64,000 nucleotides of DNA from Rhizobiaceae bacterium (GTDB taxonomy: Bacteria > Pseudomonadota > Alphaproteobacteria > Rhizobiales > Rhizobiaceae), in NCBI GenBank assembly GCA_023953905.1, contig JAMLJA010000006.1:1-64000 (forward strand). Direction: 5' to 3'. The notes below the pieces were generated by a model. The model searched no databases. It saw nothing but the letters and a program-made list of their open reading frames with translations, and was not told the DNA's origin. Shown one piece after another: positions 25,342 through 34,251 of the stretch. A program made the position numbers and the translations under genes. Numbering within the stretch: position 1 is the stretch's first letter; each line of letters starts with the position of its first letter.

Positions 25342-27618
25342 ATGTCCCGCCTCGGAAAGATCACCCGACGCGTGTTTCTCCTCGGATCGGCAGCCGTCGC
25401 GGGCGGCGTCGCCGTCGGCTACTGGTATGTGAACCGGCCCTACGACAATCCCCTGGACGCCCAGTTGTCCGAGGGAGAGACGACCTTCAATCCCTACGTC
25501 AAGGTGGGGGTCGACAACACGATCACGATCATCGCGCCTCGGGCCGAGATGGGGCAGGGCATCTCAACCACCCTTGCCGCACTCGTCGCCGAGGAGCTGG
25601 ATATGACGCTCGACATGGTGCGGGTCGAGCACGGGCCTGCGTCACATGCCTACTACAATTCAGCGATGCTCGAAGAGGGTGGTCCTTTCAACTTCTTTGA
25701 CGAAGGTTTTGTCGCCGACACGGTACGGTCGGCATTGGGCACTGTGGGCAAGGTTCTCGGCCTGCAGGCAACGGGCGGATCGGCATCGACGCGCGATGGC
25801 TTCGACCGAATGCGGCAGGCAGGCGCGGCAGCGCGCATGATGCTTGTCGATGCGGCCGCCGCACGGCTGAACGTGCCGGCAAGCGAATTGATCGTCGAGA
25901 ATGGCGCTGTCGTGCATGAAGCGTCGAATCGCAGCCTTACCTATGGCGAGCTGGCACTCGACGCCGCGAAGGGTTCTCCGCCAGCTTCGGTCGAACTGAA
26001 GCCCAGGGATCAGTGGAAGCTGCTCGGTAAAAGCCAGAAGCGCGTCGACATGCTGGACAAGGTGACGGGCGCACCGATTTTCGGCGTGGATGTCAGCCTG
26101 CCCGAAATGCTCTTCGGCACCGTGTTGATGAGCCCGGTATTCGGGGCAAAACCGGTCAGCCAGGATCTTTCACGGGCGGAAAAGATGCCGGGTGTCGTGA
26201 AAATCGTCCCTCTATCGACCACCTATGGCCACGGATTTGGCGTGATCGCTGAAAATACATGGGCGGCGTTTCGGGCTGCTGAAGCGATCGAGGTCGAGTG
26301 GGGCCAGCCGGAGAATCCGTCCGATACGGAGGGTCTCGTAGAGGTCATTGCCGACGCCGCGGCGCGGGGCGAAGGTTCGGCGTTGCGAGACGATGGCGAT
26401 GTCGACATCGCCTTTGCCGACGCCCCTCAGGAACGCGTTCTCGAAGCGGAGTATCGGGTTCCCTATCTCTCGCACACGCCGATGGAGCCGATGAACGCGA
26501 CGGCGCGGCTGAAGGACGGCGTGCTCGACATCTGGGCTCCGAACCAGATGCCGACGCTGATCCGCTGGTTCTGCGCGGATCTTGCGGGCGTGCCGCAGGA
26601 AAACACGCATGTTCATACGACCTCGATGGGCGGTGCATTTGGGCGGCGCGGCGAACTGGACTACGCGCTCTACGCCACGTTGATGGCCAAGGAGGCTGAC
26701 GGCCGTCCCGTCAAGGTGACGTGGACACGCGAGGAAGACACGCGCCACGATGCCTATCGCCCGGCCGCGGTTGGACGTTTCAAGGCGAGACTCGGTGAGG
26801 ATGGATTGCCGGTTGCTGTGGATATGCGCATCGCCTCGCAATCCATCATGGAGAGCATTTTACGGCGCTGGTTTCCTTCGATGTCGGCGCTGGGGCCGGA
26901 CAAGACGATTACTGATGGATCGCACAATCAGCCCTATACGATCCCGAACTATCGGGTATCCGCGATAGCGGCTCCGCTCACCATCCCCGTCGGTTTCCTG
27001 CGGTCTGTCGGCTGTTCGTATAACGGCTTCTTCCATGAGGCGTTCATGGACGAGATTGCGGCATCCGGGAAGGTCGACCCGATCGAGATGCGTCGCCAGT
27101 TGATGGCTGACTATCCCGCCGCGCTGGCTGTCGTGAACAAGGTGGCAGAGATGTCGCGATGGGCCGAACCATCGCCTCCCGGCAGGGCCAAGGGGTTTGC
27201 CTTTACGCTCTCCTTCGGGAGCTGGGTGGGACAGGTGATCGAGATCGCTGAGACGCCGTCCGGTATCCGGCTGGAGAAGATGTGGATCGCCGCCGATGTC
27301 GGAACGGCGCTGGATCCCGGCATCATCGAGGCGCAGCTGACATCAGGGGCGATCTATGGCTTGTCGGCCGCTATGGGACAGGCCGTCACATTCAGTGGAG
27401 GAGCGGTCGAACAGTCGAACTTCCATGATTTCGACGCGATGCGCATGTTCCAATGCCCGACCTTCGAGGTGGCGATCCTTGAGAACTACCATCGCATGGG
27501 CGGGGTCGGGGAGATCGGGACGCCACCTGCCGCGCCGGCCCTCGCGAATGCCATCTTCGCGCTGACGGGAAAGCGTATCCGTTTCCTGCCGCTGGATCGC
27601 GAGGTGGAGTTCGCATGA
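25342..27618 (+). CDS. Molybdopterin-binding large subunit, IorB-like, Tat-exported
   Basis: Large subunit of a periplasmic molybdenum hydroxylase of the isoquinoline 1-oxidoreductase/aldehyde dehydrogenase group. The 758-residue product starts with a twin-arginine signal anchor (ITRRVFLLGSAAVAGGVAVG). It has a first Mo-pterin block (RAEMGQGISTTLAALVAEEL), the hammerhead domain (MLDKVTGAPIFGVDV), SMGGAFGRRGELDYA, and the catalytic-base motif GVGEIGTPPAAPA with the glutamate at about E724. Length is normal and the gene is intact, unlike the split subunit of the other Mo enzyme in the window. Its last four bases overlap the start of the cytochrome gene. Substrate is unknown: N-heterocycles or aldehydes are usual for the family. 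Confidence 0.92.
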   Translation: MSRLGKITRRVFLLGSAAVAGGVAVGYWYVNRPYDNPLDAQLSEGETTFNPYVKVGVDNTITIIAPRAEMGQGISTTLAALVAEELDMTLDMVRVEHGPASHAYYNSAMLEEGGPFNFFDEGFVADTVRSALGTVGKVLGLQATGGSASTRDGFDRMRQAGAAARMMLVDAAAARLNVPASELIVENGAVVHEASNRSLTYGELALDAAKGSPPASVELKPRDQWKLLGKSQKRVDMLDKVTGAPIFGVDVSLPEMLFGTVLMSPVFGAKPVSQDLSRAEKMPGVVKIVPLSTTYGHGFGVIAENTWAAFRAAEAIEVEWGQPENPSDTEGLVEVIADAAARGEGSALRDDGDVDIAFADAPQERVLEAEYRVPYLSHTPMEPMNATARLKDGVLDIWAPNQMPTLIRWFCADLAGVPQENTHVHTTSMGGAFGRRGELDYALYATLMAKEADGRPVKVTWTREEDTRHDAYRPAAVGRFKARLGEDGLPVAVDMRIASQSIMESILRRWFPSMSALGPDKTITDGSHNQPYTIPNYRVSAIAAPLTIPVGFLRSVGCSYNGFFHEAFMDEIAASGKVDPIEMRRQLMADYPAALAVVNKVAEMSRWAEPSPPGRAKGFAFTLSFGSWVGQVIEIAETPSGIRLEKMWIAADVGTALDPGIIEAQLTSGAIYGLSAAMGQAVTFSGGAVEQSNFHDFDAMRMFQCPTFEVAILENYHRMGGVGEIGTPPAAPALANAIFALTGKRIRFLPLDREVEFA

Positions 27619-28202
27619 GCAGTGCCACAACTCTACTGACGGCTGCCGCCATCTCTATTTTCGCGCTGGGATATGCATCGGCGCAGGAACCTGCGCTGCA
27701 GCCCGGTGAGGCGCTTGCAGAATGGGCAGGGATCTATGCCGTCCTGTCGCATCCGCGCTGTGCCAATTGCCATGTCGAGGATGACCGGCCCCGGTGGTCG
27801 GGTCCGCATTATGGCGCAACGCGTGTCCACGGTTTCAATGTTCAGCGCGGAACGGATGGATCGGGCTTAGGCAATCCCGGCCTGAGATGCACCACTTGTC
27901 ATTTCGAGAGCAATTCCAAGGATTTGCATGGACCGCCCGGCGCCGAGAACTGGCACCTCGCTCCGGCCGAAATGGTCTGGTGGCAGAAATCTTCCGCACA
28001 GATCTGCGCCCAGATCAAGGATCCGACCCGCAATGGAGGCCGAAGCCTTGAGGAAATCGCAAGACATGTTCGAGACGACAAGCTTGTCGGCTGGGGATGG
28101 GAGCCAGGCGCAGGGCGCGAGCCTGCCCCCGGCTCAGCGGAAGAAACCTATTTGGCACTGGAGCGCTGGGCTGATGCCGGCGCACCATGTCCGGTGGAGT
28201 GA
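27615..28202 (+). CDS. Diheme c-type cytochrome, electron acceptor of the Mo oxidoreductase
   Basis: A 195-residue exported cytochrome with a signal peptide (MSSATTLLTAAAISIFALGYASAQ) and two heme c motifs, CANCH (49-53) and CTTCH (92-96). It resembles the cytochrome encoded next to IorAB-type enzymes and would carry electrons from the molybdenum enzyme to the respiratory chain in the periplasm. Its ATG overlaps the end of the large-subunit gene, so expression is coupled. It is the last gene of the operon; 176 bases then precede the efflux adaptor. Confidence 0.88.
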   Translation: MSSATTLLTAAAISIFALGYASAQEPALQPGEALAEWAGIYAVLSHPRCANCHVEDDRPRWSGPHYGATRVHGFNVQRGTDGSGLGNPGLRCTTCHFESNSKDLHGPPGAENWHLAPAEMVWWQKSSAQICAQIKDPTRNGGRSLEEIARHVRDDKLVGWGWEPGAGREPAPGSAEETYLALERWADAGAPCPVE

Positions 28203-28225
28203 TCGATTGATGAAAAAATGTGAGT

Positions 28226-28242
28226 ATTCTGTATCGCAGAAT
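28226..28242. promoter_or_regulatory. Inverted repeat between Mo operon and RND efflux genes
   Basis: ATTCTG-TATCG-CAGAAT, six-base arms with a five-base spacer, lies 23 bases after the cytochrome stop and 137 before the adaptor start. A promoter-like pair follows at 28265-28295. It may be an operator for the efflux genes; no regulator gene is adjacent. Confidence 0.35.
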
Positions 28243-28264
28243 TCGCGTAGGGGAAAACTGCCCG

Positions 28265-28295
28265 TTGAGGTGATCTTAACTGCGGACTGTACAAT
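28265..28295 (+). promoter_or_regulatory. Candidate promoter of the RND efflux operon
   Basis: TTGAGG (28265-28270) and TACAAT (28290-28295) are separated by 19 bases, two more than ideal. The -10 is 5/6 to consensus. It would place a transcription start about 75 bases before the adaptor ATG. Confidence 0.3.
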
Positions 28296-28378
28296 ATACC
28301 GTGAGTTCCCCTGTAGCGGCGCGTCGGTGCGCAAGTAATCAAGGGCGTGCTGCGGGAACAGACGCATCGGAAGCGATA

Positions 28379-29518
28379 ATGGCGAAATTCAAGTTGCATA
28401 AAGTGGCGGCGGTCGCCGTGCTGATTGGCTTTGCCGCGTGGATGGGCACAGGCAAGTTCTCGTCCGTTGGAAGCGCCGCGCCCGAGAATGGTGCCGCGCC
28501 GACCGAGACCGCGAAGCCGGCAGAGGAAAAGACAGCGCTTCGAACGGTCGCCGTCATCGTTCCGCCGCGCATCCAACACTCGCGCGCCATTCGGATTTCC
28601 GGGCGCACCGAGGCGGAGAAGCGCGCGGTGCTTGCCACGCGGGTGATGGGTGTCATCGAGCGACTGGCGGTGAAAGAAGGCGATCACGTGAAACGTGGCG
28701 ATCTCATTCTGTCTCTGGACGCCGAGGACAAGGTGGCCGCGATCAAGATGGCTGAAAGCATGGTCACGCAACGTCAAGCCGAGGCTGATGCGGCCGAACG
28801 CCTGGTCAAGGGCGGCAATGCGCCGAAGCTGCAGGCCGATCAGGCGCGCGCGGCTCTTGCGGCGGCCAAGTCGCAGGAGGAAAGCGCCAAGACCGAATTT
28901 GCCCGCAGCCAGATCTTCGCGCCATTCAACGGCCTGATCGACCGTGTGCATGTCGAGCGCGGCAGCGGGATATTGGCAGGTACAGAAGTGGCGACATTGA
29001 TCAATCTCGATCCACTGCTTGCGATAGGTGAAGTGAGCGAACGCGATCTTCAGTTTCTCAAGCTTGGCAGTGAGGCCGATATCGAATTGGTAGACGGCAC
29101 CAAGGTCAAGGGTACCCTGCGCTACATCAGCAGGGATGCGACAAGTGCGACCCGCACTTTCCGTATCGAGGTCGCCATCCCGAACGAGGACAAGAAGCTG
29201 CCGTCGGGCATGACCGCGGAAATCACGGTGCATGCGGCTCCCGAGGAGGCCGTCGTTCTGCCGCGCTCGGTCGTGACGCTCAGCAACAATGGCGACCTGG
29301 GAATTCGCGCTGTCGACAAGGAGTCGCGGATTGTCTTTTATCCGATCGACCTTCTTGACGATATGCCGAACGGGTTCGTTCTGGGCGGTATTCCCGCTGA
29401 CGCTCAAGTCGTTGTCGCTGGGCAGGATTTGGTCAGCGATGGTGATCTCGTGACCGCCGTCGCGGCCGACGAGGCGATGCTGAAAAGGCTGGCAAACGTT
29501 TCCGTCGGCACAAACTAG
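28379..29518 (+). CDS. RND efflux periplasmic adaptor (membrane fusion protein)
   Basis: Adaptor subunit linking an inner-membrane RND pump to an outer-membrane channel. The 379-residue product has an N-terminal membrane anchor (HKVAAVAVLIGFAAWMGTG), an Ala/Pro/Glu-rich linker, the lipoyl/barrel-sandwich half-motifs RVMGVIERLAVKEGDHVKRG and FAPFNGLIDRVHVERGS, an alpha-helical hairpin between them (about 110-170), and a beta-barrel domain. GGAAG precedes ATG 28379. The pump gene starts 18 bases downstream. No outer-membrane factor gene follows, so a shared TolC-type channel is probably used. Confidence 0.93.
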   Translation: MAKFKLHKVAAVAVLIGFAAWMGTGKFSSVGSAAPENGAAPTETAKPAEEKTALRTVAVIVPPRIQHSRAIRISGRTEAEKRAVLATRVMGVIERLAVKEGDHVKRGDLILSLDAEDKVAAIKMAESMVTQRQAEADAAERLVKGGNAPKLQADQARAALAAAKSQEESAKTEFARSQIFAPFNGLIDRVHVERGSGILAGTEVATLINLDPLLAIGEVSERDLQFLKLGSEADIELVDGTKVKGTLRYISRDATSATRTFRIEVAIPNEDKKLPSGMTAEITVHAAPEEAVVLPRSVVTLSNNGDLGIRAVDKESRIVFYPIDLLDDMPNGFVLGGIPADAQVVVAGQDLVSDGDLVTAVAADEAMLKRLANVSVGTN

Positions 29519-29536
29519 GAAATTGGCGTTCGTTCC

Positions 29537-32500
29537 ATGGATATCGTCAAGCTTGCGATCCGCAATGCGCGGCTGACCCTTTCCGTTCTGCTGTTCCTGG
29601 TGATCGCGGGCGCATTGGCCTATCAGTCCGTTCCCAAGGAAGCAGAACCGGATGTCGCCATTCCGGTCATGTATGTCAGCCTAGTCTATCGGGGCATCTC
29701 GCCGGAAGATTCCGAGCGACTGCTGCTGCGTCCGGTCGAGACCAAACTCAAGAGCCTCAAGGGGCTCAAGGAGATGAAGTCTGCCGCCTATGAAGGTGGC
29801 GGCTATGTGTTGGTGGAGTTTGATCCGTCGACCGATCTCGGCGACGCCCTCATCGATACGCGCAACAAGGTTCAGGACGCGAAGCGCGATCTTCCCGACG
29901 GCGTCGAGGAGCCGACCGTCAGCGAGGTCAATGTTTCGGAATTTCCGGTGCTCGTCGTCACCCTCTCGGGCAACATACCCGAGCGGGTGCTGACGGAAGC
30001 GGCGAAAGCCTTGCGGGACAAGATCGAGGAGGTGCCTGGCGTTCTGGAGGGCACGATACAAGGCTCACGCGAGGAGCTTGTCGAGGCGATCATCGATCCG
30101 ATGCGCCTGGCTTCCTATGGCCTGCGCCTCGACCAGCTCATCCAGGGGATCGGCGCGTCCAACAATCTCGTCGCGGCCGGCGCGCTGGAGGGGTCGGAGG
30201 GAAAATACGCCATCAAGGTTCCCTCACTCATCGAGACGCCGAAGGATGTCGCCAATCTTCCGGTTGTCGCGGGCCCCAATGCGGTGGTGCGCGTGCGTGA
30301 TCTTGCGACGGTGCGATCCACCTTCAAGGACGCGGAAACGATCACGCGACTTGATGGCAAGCCCGCCATCGCCATCGAAGTGAAGAAGCGTATTGGCGCC
30401 AACATCGTGCAGACGATCGATGGCGCCAAGCTGGTCGCGCAGGAATTCATGAAGTCGATGCCCGAGGGCATGGAGGTCACCTACACACAGGACAAATCCG
30501 TCTTCGTGAACCAGCTTCTGACCGATCTCCAGAACCACGTGCTGATCGCGGTTATCCTGGTTTTCATCGTCATTCTCTATGCGCTGTCGGGGCGCGCTTC
30601 GCTGCTGATCGGGTTGGCCATTCCCTCATCGTTCCTGATGGGCATACTGGCGCTCGGGCTGATGGGCTACACGATCAACATGATCGTTCTGTTCAGCCTC
30701 ATCCTCGCGGTGGGCATGCTTGTCGACGACGCGATCATTGTCACGGAATATGCAGAACGGCGAATGTCGGAGGGCATGCCCAAGGAGCAAGCTTTCGAGC
30801 AAGCCGCCAAGCGCATGGCCGGACCGGTGATCGCGGCGACCATGACGCGCATCGCGGCGTTTTCGCCCTTGCTGTTCTGGCCGGGCATCATCGGCGATTT
30901 CATGAAGTACCTGCCGATCACGCTGATCGTGACGCTTGCCGCTTCCATGGCTTACGCCCTCATCTTTGCGCCTACCATCGGTGCGCTTGTCGCAAAGGCA
31001 CCGGAGCATCCGGAAGAACAGCACAAGGACGGCTGGTACATGGCCGTCGTCAAGCAGGCCGTGCGTTTCCCCAAGACAGTTCTGCTTCTCACTCTGGCGC
31101 TGCTGGTGGCCGTTCCGTTCGCCTATTCCAAATATGGCGCGGGGGTGGAGTTCTTCCCATCGGTCGAGCCTGACTATGGACTTCTCTACGTGCACGCCCG
31201 GGGAAACCTGTCGCTCGACGAAATGGATGCGTCCACGCGGGAGGCGGAGCGGCGTATTCTCGGCTGGCCTGGTATCACGTCGATCTACACGCGCGTCGGC
31301 AAGACGCGCGGGGGTGGCGCGGAGATTCCCGAGGACGTGGTGGGCGTGATCCAGTACGAGTTTGTCGACTGGCGCCAACGCAAGCCGGCGCACGACATTC
31401 TCGACGAATTACGCGTCGCAATGGCTGGCATTCCGGGCGTGGATGTCGAAGTTCGCGTGCCCGACGCCGGTCCGCCGACCGGAAAGGCCATTCAAGTTCA
31501 GCTGTCCGCCGTGAACCCCGAGGGTCTCAATGAGAGGGCAGCCGAGGTTGCGGCGACCGTCGCGAAGGTGCCGGGCGTCATCGATCTGTCGGATGGCCTT
31601 CCTCCGCCGGGAGTGGACTGGGCGCTGGAGGTGGATCGCGCAAAGGCCGCCCAATATGGCATCAGCCCGATGGCCGTGGGCACGGCGGTCCAGCTTGTCA
31701 CAACGGGCCTGAAGCTGACGGATTATCGTCCGGCCGGGGCAGACGATGCCGTCGACATCAGGCTCAGGCTACCGGAGGACCGCAGGACGCTGGACTCGCT
31801 TGATCAATTGCGGGTGGAAACAGCACAAGGCTCGGTTCCAATCTCCAATTTCGTGTCGCGCAAACCGGAGCGCACCGTCGGCATTCTCAACCGCATCGAC
31901 GGCAAGCGGACGATCACCGTGCAGGGCAACGTCGCGTCCGGCTATCAGGTGGCGGCGGTTCAGGCGGAAGTGGCGAAAGCCGTCGGCGAAATGAACCTTC
32001 CGGGGGTCGACTGGAAGCTTGGCGGTTCCAACGAGGACAGTGAGGAGGCGAGTGCATTCCTGGGCAATGCCTTTGGCGCAGCCATCTTCCTCATCTTCAT
32101 TGTGCTGCTCGCGCAGTTCAACAAATTCACCAGCGTCATCCTCGTGCTTTCCTGCGTGGTGATGGCGACGATGGGCGCCTTGCTTGGCATGATGTTGACC
32201 GGACAGGCCTTCGTCATCGTCATGTCGGGCATCGGCATCATCGCGCTGGCCGGTGTCGTGGTGAACAACAATATCGTGCTGATCGACACGTATGACCGCT
32301 TGAGAGACGAGGGTTGGACCAAGCTGGATGCCGTCCTGCAAACCTGCCGTGAACGTGCCCGACCGGTCGTTCTGACGGCATTGTCGGCGATCCTGGGTGT
32401 ATTGCCGATCGCTTTCGGCCTTGGTCTGGAGATCTTCCACCAGGAAACGACGATCAATGCGCCCTCCACGCAATGGTGGATTGCACTGTCGTCGGCAATC

Positions 32501-32716
32501 GTTTTCGGTCTGTCCTTCGCCACGGTGCTCACTCTCGTCGTGACCCCATCCATGTTGATGGTATTCACGCGTGACAAACGCCCAGCGGGTCATCGCAGTC
32601 TTCTCGGGCGCGTGTCGGACCGGATGTTCCGTCGCAGAAAGGCGATCGTTGACAGCCCGGAGGCCGAGCCATTGCCGCCGGTCGCCCAGAGTTCCTATCC
32701 CAAGGCCGCAGAGTAG
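29537..32716 (+). CDS. RND-family efflux transporter permease
   Basis: Proton-driven trimeric efflux pump of the AcrB superfamily, 1059 residues, with the duplicated six-helix arrangement and two large periplasmic loops. The fourth-helix proton-relay aspartates are present in GMLVDDAIIVTEYAERRM. The tenth-helix position occupied by Lys940 in AcrB is asparagine here (VVVNNNIVLID), as in a subset of RND pumps. It pairs with the adaptor just upstream. The neighbouring TetR-controlled Mo oxidoreductase suggests a role in expelling toxic aromatics or products, but no substrate can be assigned from sequence. Confidence 0.93.
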   Translation: MDIVKLAIRNARLTLSVLLFLVIAGALAYQSVPKEAEPDVAIPVMYVSLVYRGISPEDSERLLLRPVETKLKSLKGLKEMKSAAYEGGGYVLVEFDPSTDLGDALIDTRNKVQDAKRDLPDGVEEPTVSEVNVSEFPVLVVTLSGNIPERVLTEAAKALRDKIEEVPGVLEGTIQGSREELVEAIIDPMRLASYGLRLDQLIQGIGASNNLVAAGALEGSEGKYAIKVPSLIETPKDVANLPVVAGPNAVVRVRDLATVRSTFKDAETITRLDGKPAIAIEVKKRIGANIVQTIDGAKLVAQEFMKSMPEGMEVTYTQDKSVFVNQLLTDLQNHVLIAVILVFIVILYALSGRASLLIGLAIPSSFLMGILALGLMGYTINMIVLFSLILAVGMLVDDAIIVTEYAERRMSEGMPKEQAFEQAAKRMAGPVIAATMTRIAAFSPLLFWPGIIGDFMKYLPITLIVTLAASMAYALIFAPTIGALVAKAPEHPEEQHKDGWYMAVVKQAVRFPKTVLLLTLALLVAVPFAYSKYGAGVEFFPSVEPDYGLLYVHARGNLSLDEMDASTREAERRILGWPGITSIYTRVGKTRGGGAEIPEDVVGVIQYEFVDWRQRKPAHDILDELRVAMAGIPGVDVEVRVPDAGPPTGKAIQVQLSAVNPEGLNERAAEVAATVAKVPGVIDLSDGLPPPGVDWALEVDRAKAAQYGISPMAVGTAVQLVTTGLKLTDYRPAGADDAVDIRLRLPEDRRTLDSLDQLRVETAQGSVPISNFVSRKPERTVGILNRIDGKRTITVQGNVASGYQVAAVQAEVAKAVGEMNLPGVDWKLGGSNEDSEEASAFLGNAFGAAIFLIFIVLLAQFNKFTSVILVLSCVVMATMGALLGMMLTGQAFVIVMSGIGIIALAGVVVNNNIVLIDTYDRLRDEGWTKLDAVLQTCRERARPVVLTALSAILGVLPIAFGLGLEIFHQETTINAPSTQWWIALSSAIVFGLSFATVLTLVVTPSMLMVFTRDKRPAGHRSLLGRVSDRMFRRRKAIVDSPEAEPLPPVAQSSYPKAAE

Positions 32717-32812
32717 CGACGTCGCGTCTTAGCAAATCTGTTGGCCCGCTTGGAACTTCCGGGCGGGTTCGCGCATTCCTCGACATCAACAACAGAAACG
32801 CGAGGGCGTGCC

Positions 32813-32971
32813 ATGGCAATTAGTACCATCCTGATCATCATTCTGATCCTGCTTCTAATTGGCGCGATCCCTTCATGGCCGTATTCACGCGGTTGGGGCT
32901 ATGGTCCGTCCGGTATCGTAGGTGTCATTTTGGTCGTGGTGCTGATCCTACTGTTGATGGGTCGAATTTAA
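32813..32971 (+). CDS. Small hydrophobic DUF3309-type protein
   Basis: A 52-residue peptide, MAISTILIIILILLLIGAIP, then a WPYSRGWGYGPSG turn and a second hydrophobic helix GVILVVVLILLLMGRI. The two-helix hairpin with a tryptophan/tyrosine/glycine turn is characteristic of DUF3309 proteins of alphaproteobacteria and other proteobacteria; function is unknown. It stands alone between the RND pump and the SH3 protein. A hairpin about 100 bases downstream may end its transcript. Confidence 0.82.
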   Translation: MAISTILIIILILLLIGAIPSWPYSRGWGYGPSGIVGVILVVVLILLLMGRI

Positions 32972-33291
32972 CTTGATCATTTGATCCGACATCTGGTCGT
33001 GCAAAAGTCAGCCTTTCCGACGTTCTCGGACCAAGACTAGTCGTTTCACTTAATTGCATTGCAGCCTAAGGCGCGTCATGTTGGCGCGCCTTTCGCCGTT
33101 TCAACGTTTGGAAGCGATTGTTTTCAGGCGTTTCGAGCCGCGCAGCGACCTCGCCGCACGAAAGACCCATGCTGGTCACAATGTCGTCAGATTCTGCGTG
33201 AGAACACTATCCCGATGAGAGCGAGAGCGTACTACCGCTGCGGCGCCATTGCGACCGCCCCCCAGTGGGCTGCACGGTCTGGAGGGGCACG
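32972..33291. other. 320-base intergenic region
   Basis: Between the DUF3309 gene and the SH3-domain gene I see no convincing coding sequence or RNA gene. It holds one stem-loop (33068-33092, listed separately) and the GGAGGGG ribosome-binding site of the SH3 gene at 33281-33287. Confidence 0.6.
33068..33092 (+). terminator. Possible terminator after the DUF3309 gene
   Basis: AAGGCGCG (33068-33075) pairs perfectly with CGCGCCTT (33085-33092) around a nine-base loop. The following TTTC is a short U-tract, so termination may be weak. Confidence 0.4.
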
Positions 33292-34122
33292 ATGAGCATC
33301 CCCGCTGCACCCAAACGGCGCGCACGAATACAATGGCACGATGACGGATCGGTTCATTCGTCGCGGAGCAATTTTCTTGAAGTTGTGTCTCCACAACGCG
33401 CGCTTCTGCTCGCCGGTGGATTGGCGCTGGCTTCCTTTGTTGCCGTGGCGTCCATCGTCCAGTTTCAATGGAACGTAGAGGGTGGCGATGCCCTGGTCGA
33501 GGCGGCAGAGGCTGCTCCTCTTGTCGAACCCGTGCGCACTGTCGAGGTTGCCAAGCCCGAGATTTCCAATCCTTCGGCGCCTATCAAGGCATCTGTTTCC
33601 GCAAATGCGGCGGTAACCACCAAGCCGCAAACCAGCACTAAACCACAAGCGGTTCAACCCGCGATCGGCAATGCTTCGACAGCCGGCACCAAGCCTATCT
33701 TGACGACTGCCGCAGCGTACGATGAGGTGTCGCTTTCTCCTTTGCCGCGGAGTGATGCGAGATGGAAAACTGCTGCGGGTAAGGAGCCCAAGACTCTGTC
33801 TCAGTCTCCTGAGGGCGAAGAGGAGGCTCTGGCCTTCGCGCCAGTTGAGGCGCCACGCCCACAATCCGCGCCGCGAGACAGCAAGGCGGTGCTTGCTGCT
33901 GTCGCCGCCAATGCAGACAAAGAGGTGGCAGAGACCAATCTTCTCAGCGCCAAGATTCGCAAATCGGTTTTCCTGAGAGCGAAGCCTGGGAGCCGCGCGA
34001 AGGTGCTGACGACTATTCCAAGTGGTGCGAGCGTTCAGGTGGCCCAAGGCTGCGAGCATTGGTGTAGCGTCACCTATGACGGTCAGAAGGGTTACGTCTA
34101 CAAGAGCTTCGTGACGCGCTAG
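33292..34122 (+). CDS. Membrane-anchored SH3-domain protein
   Basis: A 276-residue protein with a short cytoplasmic N-terminus (MSIPAAPKRRARIQWHDDGS), one membrane helix (about residues 41-62, ALLLAGGLALASFVAVASIV), a long Ala/Pro/Lys-rich low-complexity linker, and a C-terminal bacterial SH3 domain from about 215 (SVFLRAKPGSRAKVLTTIPS, then EHWCSVTYDGQKGYVYKSFV). Such domains often bind peptidoglycan or stabilise periplasmic proteins. GGAGGGG lies just upstream of the start. It is convergent with pyc and has no operon partner; the function is not known. Confidence 0.8.
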   Translation: MSIPAAPKRRARIQWHDDGSVHSSRSNFLEVVSPQRALLLAGGLALASFVAVASIVQFQWNVEGGDALVEAAEAAPLVEPVRTVEVAKPEISNPSAPIKASVSANAAVTTKPQTSTKPQAVQPAIGNASTAGTKPILTTAAAYDEVSLSPLPRSDARWKTAAGKEPKTLSQSPEGEEEALAFAPVEAPRPQSAPRDSKAVLAAVAANADKEVAETNLLSAKIRKSVFLRAKPGSRAKVLTTIPSGASVQVAQGCEHWCSVTYDGQKGYVYKSFVTR

Positions 34123-34251
34123 CCAGAGCCCGGACGCCTCGGCCTCCCAGATTCCTGCCCAAATAGCCTTTCGTGCTCACATACGAGCTGAGATGTCTGC
34201 GATGCAGCAGCGATGGATCGCCGGGTATCCGACGATCCTTGGCTGCGGGTC

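Noticed and set aside
28682..28694. GATCACGTGAAAC as a fourth parS
   Set aside because: Only the right half and centre match; at least three mismatches fall in the left half, it is 21 kb from parAB and inside the adaptor coding sequence, so chance is likely.
28148..29407. 419-codon minus-strand frame opposite the RND adaptor
   Set aside because: Antisense to the adaptor gene, whose signal anchor and lipoyl motifs are clear.
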